From contig CBDEUJ010000004.1 in the NCBI GenBank assembly GCA_965243215.1, positions 310,001-374,000 on the forward strand: a stretch of DNA of 64,000 nt, read 5' to 3'. The stretch's first letter is position 1. Every line of letters begins with the position of its first letter. Under the pieces are notes generated by a model. The model worked only from the letters and a program-made list of their open reading frames with translations. It made no database searches and was not told the DNA's origin. The position numbers and the translations under genes are program-made. Positions 1 through 9,634 of the stretch are shown here, piece by piece. The DNA comes from JAJEFO01 sp009843725. Lineage in GTDB: Bacteria > Pseudomonadota > Alphaproteobacteria > Rhodobacterales > Rhodobacteraceae.

Positions 1-677
1 GGTCCCGCCAGAAGACGGTCTTCGCCCAGCAGCCGGTTCACGAGCGTTGACTTCCCCGCATTCGGCCGGCCAACCACCGCTACCTTGAGGGGGAATTCAG
101 GAGCAAGAACACGCGCTTCGTCATTGCTGCCGACGACATCTGCATCCGTCTCCGTTCCGGGCATGCCGGCATCCTGTTCCGTCTTGCGAGCCAATTGCTC
201 CAGTTGTGCGTGAAGCTCGTGAATTCCCTCGCCATGTTCGGCCGACAGCGGCAGAGGGTCGCCAAAGCCGAGAGAGTACGCTTCGAGAAGCCCAGCCTCC
301 CCTGCCCGTCCTTCAGACTTGTTTGCCACGAGAATCACGGCGGCGGACTTGCGTCGCAGAATGTCCGCCAGGGCGATGTCGTCCGGAAGGACGCCTGCAC
401 GTGCATCAATCATGAAGAGACATACATCGGCCGCGGCAATCGCGCGCTTGGTCAAACGCCGCATGCGTCCCTGAAGGCTGTCGTCGTTCGCCTTTTCCAA
501 TCCGGCCGTATCCATGACAGTGCAATGCACTCCAGCAAGTCGTGCCTCGCCTTCCCGCATGTCCCGCGTCACCCCCGGCTGGTCGTCGACAAGCGCGAGG
601 CGCTTGCCCACGAGGCGATTGAACAGCGTGGACTTGCCCACGTTTGGACGTCCGACGATGGCAAGCTTGAAGGCCAT
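1..677 (-). CDS. der: GTPase Der (EngA), N-terminal part, cut by window edge
   Basis: Der is a tandem-GTPase-domain protein needed for 50S ribosome assembly. The minus-strand frame from an ATG at 677 gives 225 codons before the window edge. The first G domain shows the P-loop GRPNVGKS close to the N-terminus, a DTAG motif and NKSE in place of the usual NKxD G4 motif. After an acidic linker the second G domain begins with another P-loop, GRPNAGKS, followed by TLVNRLLGED, and then the sequence ends. Two P-loops in tandem are diagnostic of Der. It lies 20 bp downstream of bamB on the same strand, the usual TPR protein-bamB-der order in proteobacteria, and is probably cotranscribed with it. The C-terminal KH-like domain is outside the window. 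A longer out-of-frame ATG reading (684) is a shadow. Confidence 0.95.
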   Translation of the reverse strand, partial: MAFKLAIVGRPNVGKSTLFNRLVGKRLALVDDQPGVTRDMREGEARLAGVHCTVMDTAGLEKANDDSLQGRMRRLTKRAIAAADVCLFMIDARAGVLPDDIALADILRRKSAAVILVANKSEGRAGEAGLLEAYSLGFGDPLPLSAEHGEGIHELHAQLEQLARKTEQDAGMPGTETDADVVGSNDEARVLAPEFPLKVAVVGRPNAGKSTLVNRLLGEDRLLAG

Positions 678-697
678 GGGTCATGCGCCCGTACGGA

Positions 698-1996
698 TCA
701 GCGGAAGGCGTGGAGCTGGCCGTCGACAGTCACAACATACAGGGTTCCACCAGCAACTACGGGATTGCGGGCCGCTCCGGTGGGCAAAGCCAGCTGGCCA
801 ACCAGATCGCCTGACACGGGATCGAACCGCCGCAACAAGCCGTCATTCGAGGCAATAAGCAAGTGTCCTCCAGCAAGGATCGGGCCGTAGTGCGCATGAA
901 TCGCCTTGCGGCGCGCGATGCGTTCACGAACAAAATATGGCAGTTCCTGCGCCCAGACCGCCTCTCCTGTCACCGTGTCAAGTCTCATCAGCCGATTTTC
1001 CTCGGACACGAGGAAGACAGAATCTCCCGCGACCCAAACAGGATTGAGGCCACCTGCGTCGATATCCCAGATCGACTCGCCGGTGCCTGCGTCAAATGCC
1101 GAAGCACGACCAGAGTGATTGCCGACATAGACGACTCCGTTGGCCACGACCGGCACTGCGGTCAGTTCCGAAAAACGGCTGAATGCGCGCCTGAGTCTCT
1201 GGGTTGTGACACTGGCCACCCAGGTCTGCGCGCCAGAACCGATGGCGGCAGCGACCAGCTGGCCGGACGGCAGCGGGAAGACGACTTGCGACCCGGCGAT
1301 CACGGGTGCCGAGCCGCCAGAAATCCCGCTTTCGCTGGTGGCGCCAATGACCTGCCACAGGATCCGCCCGCTCTCGGCGTCAATGGCCCAGCCCACGGCG
1401 TTTCGCGTGACCAGGTAAACAACTCCCTCGTATACCGTGGGAGCGCCGGAAACCGCAGATTCAAGCTCCTGCACCCAACGCGCGTTGCCTGTCGCGGCTT
1501 CCAATGCCGTCAAGGTGCCGAAACCCGAGCTTGCAAAGACGGCGCCTCCGGCAACGGCCAAGCCGCCGCCTGACCCCTCGTCCGCGTTCTCGGAAGCTGG
1601 TGTCAGGTCCTGAGCCCACAGTGGCTCTCCCGCCGTCGTGTGTGCCGAAACCCGCGCCCTGCTGTCGAGCGTGTAGACCCGCCCGTCCGCAACGACCGGA
1701 TCGGCCGTGATCCGGTGCCGGCGATCATTGCCCTGTCCGATCGACACGCTCCATGCCAGTGACAGGTCACGGGAAAGAGCAAGATGAGTCAGATGATGGC
1801 GCACATTGCCGCCGACGTGCGTCCAGTCCGCGCGCTCCTGAGCAAGCGGGAGGTTCAGCGGCGTGGCGCGGTTCTCAATGACGGTCCGAGGCGTGCCGGC
1901 TATGTCCAGCCGCTCTCCGTGCAGCAACTCTTCCCTTTCGCCGCATGCAGCGAGCGCCATCGCGACGAACATCGGAATGCCAAGTTTCTTCACCAT
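698..1996 (-). CDS. bamB: Outer membrane assembly lipoprotein BamB (PQQ-like beta-propeller)
   Basis: BamB is the lipoprotein beta-propeller subunit of the BAM complex that inserts outer-membrane beta-barrels. The product (432 aa from ATG 1996) begins with a lysine-containing signal peptide ending in a lipobox-like MALAAC, so Cys17 is the predicted lipidated residue. The body contains repeated propeller blades with the PQQ-repeat pattern, for example VADGRVYTLDSRARVSA, VYEGVVYLVTRN, VANGVVYVGNHSG and VVAGGTLYVVTVDGQLHAF. I preferred ATG 1996 over an upstream in-frame ATG at 2059 because it has a GAGG Shine-Dalgarno at good spacing and starts the signal peptide. It sits 28 bp after the TPR gene and 20 bp before der, consistent with one operon. 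Confidence 0.93.
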   Translation of the reverse strand: MVKKLGIPMFVAMALAACGEREELLHGERLDIAGTPRTVIENRATPLNLPLAQERADWTHVGGNVRHHLTHLALSRDLSLAWSVSIGQGNDRRHRITADPVVADGRVYTLDSRARVSAHTTAGEPLWAQDLTPASENADEGSGGGLAVAGGAVFASSGFGTLTALEAATGNARWVQELESAVSGAPTVYEGVVYLVTRNAVGWAIDAESGRILWQVIGATSESGISGGSAPVIAGSQVVFPLPSGQLVAAAIGSGAQTWVASVTTQRLRRAFSRFSELTAVPVVANGVVYVGNHSGRASAFDAGTGESIWDIDAGGLNPVWVAGDSVFLVSEENRLMRLDTVTGEAVWAQELPYFVRERIARRKAIHAHYGPILAGGHLLIASNDGLLRRFDPVSGDLVGQLALPTGAARNPVVAGGTLYVVTVDGQLHAFR

Positions 1997-2024
1997 TTGC
2001 ACCTCGCCGGCCAATCGCATCGGC

Positions 2025-2675
2025 CTATGCATCCCCGGGCGTCCCACCCAAGGCCACAATCAGCCAGGAAGCACGCATGCGCAAACCCTCTGTTTGCTCT
2101 GCATCAGCAAGAATCCCGTTCAGGGTCTCGATGGCCGTCTGAGTCTGACCAAGTTCGACTTCGGCTAGGGCACGCTGCTCGATTGCCAGAAGCCTGAGCG
2201 GGTTGCCGGGCCTGGTAAGCGGTTCAAGGCGCGCAACACGCTCCTCTGGCGGCGCATCCGAGATCATCACGGACTTCAGGACCGCGAGGTCGCGATACAC
2301 GGAGGGCGCCTCGGCATCGACCGCTATTTCCTCCAATGTCGCCAATGCACGCTCATTCTCGCCTGCGTCGATTTCCGCCGCAGCCTGGAACATTCGAACG
2401 ATCGCGTTCCGGCCTGCGGATTCGCCGTCAATGGCGGCAAGGATCTCGGCTCGAGCCTTCGGCGCATCTTCCGACAAGGCATTCAACAGGGCATCGCCAG
2501 CTGCTTCGGCTTCCGCCCGGGCCTGGGCCCTTTGCCACTCGAAGACGGCAGCGCCGCCAACGATCAGCACGACGAAAGCGACGGCAATCCAGCCATATCG
2601 GCGCATGAGCCTGAAGAGCTTGTCGCGACGGACTTCCTCGGTCACCTCGTTGATGAAAGAATCCTGGCTGGACAC
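2025..2675 (-). CDS. YfgM-like tetratricopeptide membrane protein
   Basis: The 216 aa product has a cytoplasmic N-terminus, one transmembrane segment (about residues 29-46, around IAVAFVVLIVGGAAVF), and a periplasmic helical domain rich in Ala and Glu that fits the TPR_21/YfgM-like fold. Proteins of this family are ancillary partners of the SecYEG translocon and periplasmic chaperones; that role is family knowledge and is not shown here. The position directly upstream of bamB and der on the same strand is the conserved arrangement and is the best support for the identification. Sequence motifs alone are weak because TPR proteins diverge. Confidence 0.8.
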   Translation of the reverse strand: MSSQDSFINEVTEEVRRDKLFRLMRRYGWIAVAFVVLIVGGAAVFEWQRAQARAEAEAAGDALLNALSEDAPKARAEILAAIDGESAGRNAIVRMFQAAAEIDAGENERALATLEEIAVDAEAPSVYRDLAVLKSVMISDAPPEERVARLEPLTRPGNPLRLLAIEQRALAEVELGQTQTAIETLNGILADAEQTEGLRMRASWLIVALGGTPGDA

Positions 2676-2799
2676 TGCAGATTTCCATCCATTGCTGCGA
2701 TCAGCGCTCTCTTATCGCCTGCATGCGGGATTGCAAAGAACCCATTCCGGCCAAAAGGTTGAAATCTTGCCGTGGATTGCCGAATTATGTAATTCACGA

Positions 2800-2818
2800 C
2801 AACAAGACTGCCTTGTTG
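2800..2818. promoter_or_regulatory. Inverted repeat upstream of RND efflux operon
   Basis: CAACAAG, 5 bases, CTTGTTG is a perfect 7-bp inverted repeat in the 197-bp divergent region between the TPR gene and the efflux adaptor, about 55 bp before the adaptor ATG. Its position would suit an operator for a dimeric repressor. No regulator gene is adjacent, so this is tentative. Confidence 0.3.
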
Positions 2819-2872
2819 CACAAAGCGGTGTGCCTGACCCAATTGGCCTGCGACCGCGAGGACACGAGAGCC

Positions 2873-4072
2873 ATGCGCCTGCTTCCCGTTCTGACAGCGA
2901 TCCTCGTGGTCACGGCCTTGTACCTTCTTGTGCTTGAGCGTGACGCGGTCCTGAAGTTTGCTGCCGGCAACAGCGCGCAGGCCGTCACGACGGACAAACC
3001 CGCCGGTGCGGACGCCCCAAGCGTTCGACTTCCGGACCTCGGCGGAACCATTTCCGTCGTTGCGTTGCGTTCGATTGCCCAAACCGTTGACAGTGCCGTG
3101 ATCCTGCGGGGCCGAACCGAAGCAGCGCGACAGGTTGACGTGCGTGCCGAGACATCCGGCAGGGTCATCAGCGAGCCGGCGAGGCGCGGCGCCACGGTGA
3201 CCGAAGGCGATCTGTTGTGCGTTCTGGACCCGGGCACGCGACAGGTTGCTCTGGATGAGGCCGAGGCCCGATTTCGAGAGGCGGAGCTTCGCTTGCCAGA
3301 AGCGGAAGCGCGGCTCATCGAAGCCGAAATCAATGGCCGCGCGGCAGAACGCCTGAACGAGGGCGGCTTCGCTTCCGAGACGCGGGTTGCGCAAACAGCC
3401 GCGGCGGTGGAAGCCGCGCGCGCCGGCGTCGAAAGTGCAAAGTCCGGCATCCAGGCGGCGGAAGCAGCCGTCGCCGCAGCAAGGAACGAGCTTGGCAAGC
3501 TCGAGATCCGCGCACCGTTCTCTGGGCTCCTCGAAAGCGATGCGGCAGAGCTCGGCTCCCTTCTCCAGCCTGGCTCGCTTTGTGCCACCGTGATTCAGCT
3601 CGACACGATCAAGCTTGTCGGCTTCGTGCCTGAAATCCACCTGGACCGCATTTCCGTGGGAGCGTACGCCCAAGCACGGCTGACTTCGGGACAAACGGTT
3701 GTCGGCCGGGTCACGTTCGTCTCGCGATCAGCCGACCCGGCCACGCGCACATTCAGGGTGGATGTGGAAATTGCAAACGACAATCTGGCAATCAGTGACG
3801 GCCAGACAGCGGAGATTGCCATTCGGTCCGCAGGTCGGACCGCGCATCTGTTGCCGCAATCGTCCTTGACCCTCAATGATGACGGTCAGCTCGGCGTTCG
3901 GGTCATAAGGGACAAGAAGGCCGCATTTGCAGAGATCAGCGTGGTTCGGGACACGGCGGAAGGCATCTGGGTCACAGGCCTGGGACCGGAGGCCGACATA
4001 ATCGTGGTTGGCCAGGAATACGTCACCGACGGCGTGCCGGTCGCCGCCCGGTTCAGGGAACCGGGCGAATGA
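2873..4072 (+). CDS. RND efflux periplasmic adaptor (membrane fusion protein)
   Basis: This 399 aa product is a membrane-fusion protein linking an inner-membrane RND pump to an outer-membrane channel. It begins with a single hydrophobic anchor (RLLPVLTAILVVTALYLLVL) with no lipobox. A biotinyl-lipoyl-like half motif follows around ILRGRTEAARQVDVRAETSGRV. A long Ala/Glu-rich alpha-hairpin contains EAEARFREAEL and VEAARAGVESAKSGIQAAEAAV. The second lipoyl half is around LEIRAPFSGLLE, and beta-barrel/membrane-proximal domains complete it. The start at ATG 2873 was chosen over an upstream in-frame start at 2723 because it opens the anchor segment and has GAGG upstream. Its stop overlaps the next gene by 4 bp (ATGA), implying translational coupling with the permease. 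Confidence 0.92.
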   Translation: MRLLPVLTAILVVTALYLLVLERDAVLKFAAGNSAQAVTTDKPAGADAPSVRLPDLGGTISVVALRSIAQTVDSAVILRGRTEAARQVDVRAETSGRVISEPARRGATVTEGDLLCVLDPGTRQVALDEAEARFREAELRLPEAEARLIEAEINGRAAERLNEGGFASETRVAQTAAAVEAARAGVESAKSGIQAAEAAVAAARNELGKLEIRAPFSGLLESDAAELGSLLQPGSLCATVIQLDTIKLVGFVPEIHLDRISVGAYAQARLTSGQTVVGRVTFVSRSADPATRTFRVDVEIANDNLAISDGQTAEIAIRSAGRTAHLLPQSSLTLNDDGQLGVRVIRDKKAAFAEISVVRDTAEGIWVTGLGPEADIIVVGQEYVTDGVPVAARFREPGE

Positions 4073-7000
4073 CCGGCATCATCGACTGGGCCGCGTCGCG
4101 CGCGCGAATGGTCCTGTCATTCATCGCGCTTTCGCTGCTGGCGGGTGCCTTCGCCTACACCCAGCTTCCGAAGGAAGGCGCTCCTGACATCGAGTATCCG
4201 GCCATCTTCGTGAGCTTGCCGTTTGCAGGGATCAGCGCAGAGGACAGCGAAGCGCTCCTGATCAAGCCGATGGAAAGCGAGCTTGCCGACCTCGACGGGA
4301 TCAAGTCGATCAGCGCGACAGCGGCCGAAGGCTATGCCAACGTCCTCATGGAATTTGACTTCGGATGGGACAAGACGCAGGTCCTGGCAGACGTACGGGA
4401 CGCAATGAACAAGGCCGAGGCGCAGTTTCCGGCAGGGGCCGACCAATACACGATTGGCGAACTGAACTTCTCGGAATTTCCGATCTTGGTCGTCAACCTG
4501 ACAGGCGCCGTGCCCGAACGGACCTTGTTGCGAGTCGCAAAGTCCCTGCAAGACCGGCTTGAAGAGCTGGAGCCGGTGCTGGAAGCGAAGCTTGCCGGCC
4601 ATCGTGAAGAAATGGTCGAAGTTGTGGTCGATCCGCTGCGCTTCGAGGCCATTGATGTCACGGTGGGCGAGCTCATCGGCAAGCTGACCAACAACAACCA
4701 GTTGATTGCTGCAGGCAACGTGGAAACGGAATCCGGCTCCTTCGCCATCAAGATTCCCTCTTCTTTCGACGAACAGCAGGACATCTACAGGTTGCCGGTG
4801 AAGGCCGACGGTGACCGGATCATCACGGTGGGCGACGTTGCCGACATAAGGCTGACCTTCGAGGATCGGTCGGGCACAGCGCGCTTCAACGGCGTGAACT
4901 CGGTCGCCCTCCAGATCGTGAAGCGGAAGGGCTTCCCCACAATCAGCACGACCGAGCTCGTCCGGCATGAAATCGAGGCGGCACGTGCGGCCTGGCCGCC
5001 CGACCTGCAGACGGCAATCACGGTCGGCGCATCCAACGATCAGTCGTCGGGGGTAAGGTCGATGGTGAACCAGCTTGAAGGCTCGGTCCTGACCGCCATC
5101 GCCCTCGTCATGATCGTGGTCCTGGCGACGCTTGGCACCCGCTCGGCGCTGCTTGTCGGCTTTGCCATTCCGACTTCATTCCTTCTCTGCTTCGCGTTCT
5201 TGGCGGTCATGGGGATTGCCATCTCGAACATCGTCATGTTTGGCCTGATCCTGTCCGTCGGCATACTGGTCGACGGCGCCATCGTCGTGGTGGAATACGC
5301 CGACAAGCGGATTCAAGCCGGCACCGGTCCGATGCACGCCTTTGTAGAGGCGGCAAAGCGCATGTTCTGGCCCGTCGTGTCTTCAACGGCAACGACACTG
5401 TGCGCGTTCCTGCCCATGCTCTTTTGGCCAGGCGTGTCCGGCGAGTTCATGGGTATGCTGCCGGTCACGCTCATCTTCGTCCTTTCGGCATCCCTGATCG
5501 TCGCCCTGATCTACCTGCCCGTCGTCGGCGGGATTTCAGGCCGGCTGAGCCGGATTCTTGAACGGCTTTCAGCGGCGCTGGTGCGCTCCTTTCCATGGCC
5601 GTTTCGAGTCGCCCTTGTCGGCGTCGCGTTCTGCCTGATGTTCCTTGCCGCCTTGCAGATCCTTAACCCGGCCCTTCTCCCGATGCCTTACGCCGAGACG
5701 CTTGGATCAGCGACCGGTGCGATTCTCTTTGCGGGCGCGGCAGCGTTTTCGTCTGTCGCGCTCAACTCCGTCAAGTCCAAACGCGGAATGCGCCAGGCCG
5801 GCATGGGAAGGAAACGAACACCGTTCGGTCACCTGATCGCATTCATTGCCAGCAACCCGGTGATGCCGGTCGTGACGATAAGCTTGGTCATCTCCTTCGT
5901 CATATCGGTCTTCGTCCACTTCGGCGCGAACAACAAGGGCGTCGAGTTCTTCGTGGAAGTCGAGGCCGAGCAAGCCATCGTCTACGTGCGTGCGCGCGGA
6001 AACCTCAGCCTCGCAGAAAAGGACGCGCTTGTTCAGGAGGCAGAGACAGTCGTCCTCGCCACTCCCGGAGTGAAGAACGCATTCGCCTTTGCAGGCGCCG
6101 GCGGGCTGAACGCGAACACCGGGGGCGCGCAGGGTCCGAACGACGCGATCGGCCAGATCCAGATTGAGCTCGTGGCCTGGGAAGACCGGCCGGCCCTTGC
6201 CGAGGCGCATGGCGTTGAGATTGGCAGCCTCAACGGCAACGTCGTTCTGGAAAACCTCGAGGCACAGCTCGGCGAAATCCCGGGCATCAAGGTCGAAATT
6301 CTGAACCTGACGCGTGGTCCCTCGTCGGCAAAGCCCCTGCACCTGCGCCTCAAGCTGGACGACTGGGGCAAGCTGATCGAAGCGACGCAGATCGCGCGCG
6401 AGCGTTTCGAGGCAACGCCCGGCCTCATCGACATCGAAGACAACCTGCCGCTGCCCGGCATCGACTGGCAGATTGATGTCGATGTCGAGAGAGCGGGAAA
6501 GTACGGCGCAAACGTCGCGACGATCGGCGGCATGATCCAGCTCGTTACGCGCGGCGTCTTGCTGGACACGATGCGCGTGGACTCTTCGGATGAGGAAATC
6601 GAAATCCGTGCCCGGCTGCCCGAGGACGAGAGATTCCTGTCGACGCTTGATTCGCTCAAGGTCCGGACCAATCAAGGTCTCGTACCGCTTTCGAACCTGA
6701 TTACTCGAAAGCCCGTTGCGCAGCTCGCACAAATTACTCGGACCGACCAGACACGCTTCTTCGATGTCAAGGCCAATGTGGAAAGCGACCTGGTGAAGCT
6801 GGTCGATTCCGAGGGCGTGATAGTGGAAGTCGTCAGGGCGGCGGATGCAAGGAGCGGCGCCCTGACCAGACGCATCGCCGAGGATGGCCTGGACACCGTG
6901 CCGGTCACTGCCACCGAACGGATCGAGACCTTGACCAAGTGGATCGAGGAAGAGCGACCTTTCCCCGACGGCGTCGATTGGGAGTGGACCGGCGACGCCC

Positions 7001-7728
7001 AGGATCAGGCGGAGTCCCAAGCCTTCCTTCAGACCGGGTTCATGGCCGCGCTCGGCCTGATGTTCATCATCCTGCTGGCGCAGTTCAATTCGTTCTACAA
7101 CGCAATCCTTGTGTTGCTTGCAGTGGTCCTGTCCACCACGGGCGTCCTGATCGGCATGCTCGTGATGCAGCAGCCGTTCTCGATCATCATGACGGGAACC
7201 GGCATTGTGGCGCTTGCGGGAATCGTCGTGAACAACAACATCGTGCTGATCGACACGTATCAGGAGTATTCCAGGTACATGCCTCGGATCGAGGCCATCA
7301 TTCGCACCGCGGAGGCCCGTCTGCGACCGGTCCTGCTGACAACCATAACGACGATCGCGGGCTTGCTGCCGATGATGCTGGGCCTTTCATTCGACTTCTT
7401 CAACGGGGGATATTCGCTCAACGCCCCAGCAGCGCTCTGGTGGAAGCCGCTTGCGACCGCGGTGGTCTTTGGCCTCGGCACTGCCACGCTCCTGACGCTT
7501 GTGTTCACGCCGTCGATGCTGGCTCTGCGTGTTTGGTTCTGGACCATCCTCGCCAACGCTCTCAGCGCGCTGAGCGCCTTGACACGTGGCGCAAGAAGCC
7601 GCAGCGCACGGGACTGGGCGCTGAAACGTGCAGCAAGGAAAATGAAGGGAACAGACGTGGTTTGGGACGTAGATGCAGACCCTGCCAGAACTGTTCAGCC
7701 ACTGCACGAATTGAGGGCCGCAGAATAG
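4069..7728 (+). CDS. RND efflux permease (AcrB/HAE1 superfamily), enlarged
   Basis: This is a 1219 aa proton-driven inner-membrane pump; family members export drugs, solvents or other amphiphiles. It has the standard RND layout: TM1 at the N-terminus, a large periplasmic loop (about residues 35-330), a TM2-6 block with GLILSVGILVDGAIVVVEYAD in TM4 carrying proton-relay acidic residues, a second periplasmic loop, and a C-terminal TM block including GIVALAGIVVNNNIVLIDTY. It is longer than the usual 1030-1050 aa. About residues 505-570 add two hydrophobic segments between the first TM block and the canonical TM7, and there is a charged cytoplasmic tail of about 45 residues. It is translationally coupled to the adaptor. 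No outer-membrane factor gene is nearby, so the pump presumably uses a TolC encoded elsewhere. Confidence 0.92.
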   Translation: MTGIIDWAASRARMVLSFIALSLLAGAFAYTQLPKEGAPDIEYPAIFVSLPFAGISAEDSEALLIKPMESELADLDGIKSISATAAEGYANVLMEFDFGWDKTQVLADVRDAMNKAEAQFPAGADQYTIGELNFSEFPILVVNLTGAVPERTLLRVAKSLQDRLEELEPVLEAKLAGHREEMVEVVVDPLRFEAIDVTVGELIGKLTNNNQLIAAGNVETESGSFAIKIPSSFDEQQDIYRLPVKADGDRIITVGDVADIRLTFEDRSGTARFNGVNSVALQIVKRKGFPTISTTELVRHEIEAARAAWPPDLQTAITVGASNDQSSGVRSMVNQLEGSVLTAIALVMIVVLATLGTRSALLVGFAIPTSFLLCFAFLAVMGIAISNIVMFGLILSVGILVDGAIVVVEYADKRIQAGTGPMHAFVEAAKRMFWPVVSSTATTLCAFLPMLFWPGVSGEFMGMLPVTLIFVLSASLIVALIYLPVVGGISGRLSRILERLSAALVRSFPWPFRVALVGVAFCLMFLAALQILNPALLPMPYAETLGSATGAILFAGAAAFSSVALNSVKSKRGMRQAGMGRKRTPFGHLIAFIASNPVMPVVTISLVISFVISVFVHFGANNKGVEFFVEVEAEQAIVYVRARGNLSLAEKDALVQEAETVVLATPGVKNAFAFAGAGGLNANTGGAQGPNDAIGQIQIELVAWEDRPALAEAHGVEIGSLNGNVVLENLEAQLGEIPGIKVEILNLTRGPSSAKPLHLRLKLDDWGKLIEATQIARERFEATPGLIDIEDNLPLPGIDWQIDVDVERAGKYGANVATIGGMIQLVTRGVLLDTMRVDSSDEEIEIRARLPEDERFLSTLDSLKVRTNQGLVPLSNLITRKPVAQLAQITRTDQTRFFDVKANVESDLVKLVDSEGVIVEVVRAADARSGALTRRIAEDGLDTVPVTATERIETLTKWIEEERPFPDGVDWEWTGDAQDQAESQAFLQTGFMAALGLMFIILLAQFNSFYNAILVLLAVVLSTTGVLIGMLVMQQPFSIIMTGTGIVALAGIVVNNNIVLIDTYQEYSRYMPRIEAIIRTAEARLRPVLLTTITTIAGLLPMMLGLSFDFFNGGYSLNAPAALWWKPLATAVVFGLGTATLLTLVFTPSMLALRVWFWTILANALSALSALTRGARSRSARDWALKRAARKMKGTDVVWDVDADPARTVQPLHELRAAE

Positions 7729-7751
7729 CGCCGGGTTCCACCTGCACTTGA

Positions 7752-7765
7752 GTCCGGTTCCGGAC
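7752..7765. terminator. Short hairpin between convergent genes
   Basis: GTCCGG-TT-CCGGAC is a perfect inverted repeat in the 94-bp gap between the convergent RND permease and ABC exporter genes. It could form a small stem with a four-base loop. There is no T-tract, so its terminator role is uncertain. Confidence 0.3.
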
Positions 7766-7822
7766 CCCACCTACAATTTGCGTCCCGGGTTACCGGGTTG
7801 CCGACGTCGCCCGGAACAGGCG

Positions 7823-9634
7823 TCAGGCCGCGTCGTCCTCAGCAGCCTGCCGATGCCAGAGCGACGCGTACCGTCCGTTTCGGGCGATAAGCGCTTCGTG
7901 AGTCCCTTCTTCGACGATTTGCCCGCTTTCGAGCACCACGATCCGGTCGGCATGGGCGATCGTGGACAGGCGGTGCGCGATTGTGATCACGGAGCGGCCT
8001 TCGCCCATGGCCTGGAGCTCATGCTGGATCTCGGATTCGGTCTCTGTGTCGAGAGCGCTCGTTGCCTCGTCCAGGAGCAGGATAGGCGGATTCTTGAGGA
8101 TCGTTCGCGCGATCCCGACACGCTGCTTTTCCCCGCCCGAGAGCTTCAGCCCCCGCTCGCCGACGGTCGTGTCGTAGCCGTCCGGCAAACCAGAGATGAA
8201 GTCGTGGATCTTTGCCGCCTGCGCAGCCTCGACGATCTCTGCCCGTGACGCTTCGGGACGGCCATATGCGATGTTGTAGTAGATGGTGTCGTTGAAGAGA
8301 ACCGTGTCCTGCGGCACGACTCCGATCGCGGCGTGCAGGCTCTTCTGGGTGACGTCGCGAATGTCCTGCCCGTCAATGAGGAGCGCTCCGCCGCTCGTGT
8401 CGTAGAAACGGAAAAGAAGCCTTCCGATCGTGGACTTCCCGGAGCCGGACGGACCCACGATCGCCACTGTGCGGCCAGCGGGCACCTCAAGCGTCACCCC
8501 CTTCAGGATAAGGTGGCCGTCCTGATAGCCGAATTGGACATCTTGGAACGTGATCTGCCCGCCGACAATGGCGAGATCGGGCGCCCCCGCCCTGTCCTGG
8601 ACTTCCGCAGGATGCGCCAGCAGGTCGAACATCTCGCCCATGTCCACGAGGCTTTGCCGGATTTCGCGGTAGACCGTGCCAAGGAAATTCAGGGGCATGG
8701 TGATCTGGATCATGTAGGCGTTCACCATCACGAAGTCGCCGACGGTCAGGGTGCCGTCTGCAACCCCGACTGCAGCCATGATCATGACGGCAACAAGGCC
8801 GCTTGAAATCAGGAACGCCTGGCCGAAATTCAGGAATGCCAACGAATAGGATGTCTTGAGAGCGGCAAGGACATAGCGCTCCATCGCGCCGTCATACCGG
8901 TTCGCTTCGCGCTCCTCGGCACCGAAGTACTTCACCGTCTCAAAATTGAGCAGGCTGTCGATCGCCTTTTGGTTGGCGTCGGTGTCCTGCTCGTTCATTT
9001 CCCGACGGATCTTCACCCGCCATTCGGTAACCCTGAACGTGAACCAGACATACAGGAATATGGTCACGACGACGGCAGCCAGGTACCAGATGTCAAACAC
9101 GACTGCCAGGACGGCAGCGATCATCGCCAGTTCCACGACAAGCGGAGCGATGGAGAACAGAAGAAACCGCAGCAGGAACTCTACGCCTTTTACGCCGCGC
9201 TCGATGATCCGGCTGAGGCCGCCGGTCTTTCGCGTGATGTGATAACGAAGCGATAGCGCATGAACATGGTTGAAGGTTTCGAGTGCAATCTGCCGCAGGG
9301 CGCGCTGGCCAACGGCGGCGAACAGGACATCCCGCAATTGCTGAAATCCGATCGTCAGAAGTCTTGCCATGCCGTAGGCAACCGTGATTCCGACGGCACC
9401 GATGCCGAGAGCCCAGACAGGGTCCACGTCCTCTCCGGCCAGCACGTCAACCGCAGCTTTATAGAGAAAGGGCGTGCCAACTGCGACAATCTTGGAGAGC
9501 AGCAAGGCCAACAGGGCCAATACGACGCGCCGCCGAACCCATTGCTTGTCTGACGGCCAGAGGAATGGTGCAAGCTTCCTGATGATGCTCAGGCCGCCAT
9601 CGCGTTCCTTGGCTGGAGAATGGACGTCGGTCAT
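7823..9634 (-). CDS. Atm1/HMT-type ABC exporter (fused TM and ATPase domains)
   Basis: The product is a half-size ABC exporter of the ABCB7/Atm1 group, whose members export glutathione-linked or Fe-S-related compounds and heavy-metal conjugates from the cytoplasm. The N-terminal half holds six membrane segments. The linker reads NFLGTVYREIRQSLVDMGEMF, typical of Atm1. The ATPase half has Walker A GPSGSGKS, Q-loop VVPQDTVLFNDT, signature LSGGEKQR, Walker B ILLLDEATSALD and H-loop IAHRLST. I chose the ATG at 9634 (603 aa), preceded by GAGG; an in-frame start at 9682 would add 16 unremarkable residues. It is convergent with the RND operon and appears to be a single-gene unit. Confidence 0.9.
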   Translation of the reverse strand: MTDVHSPAKERDGGLSIIRKLAPFLWPSDKQWVRRRVVLALLALLLSKIVAVGTPFLYKAAVDVLAGEDVDPVWALGIGAVGITVAYGMARLLTIGFQQLRDVLFAAVGQRALRQIALETFNHVHALSLRYHITRKTGGLSRIIERGVKGVEFLLRFLLFSIAPLVVELAMIAAVLAVVFDIWYLAAVVVTIFLYVWFTFRVTEWRVKIRREMNEQDTDANQKAIDSLLNFETVKYFGAEEREANRYDGAMERYVLAALKTSYSLAFLNFGQAFLISSGLVAVMIMAAVGVADGTLTVGDFVMVNAYMIQITMPLNFLGTVYREIRQSLVDMGEMFDLLAHPAEVQDRAGAPDLAIVGGQITFQDVQFGYQDGHLILKGVTLEVPAGRTVAIVGPSGSGKSTIGRLLFRFYDTSGGALLIDGQDIRDVTQKSLHAAIGVVPQDTVLFNDTIYYNIAYGRPEASRAEIVEAAQAAKIHDFISGLPDGYDTTVGERGLKLSGGEKQRVGIARTILKNPPILLLDEATSALDTETESEIQHELQAMGEGRSVITIAHRLSTIAHADRIVVLESGQIVEEGTHEALIARNGRYASLWHRQAAEDDAA

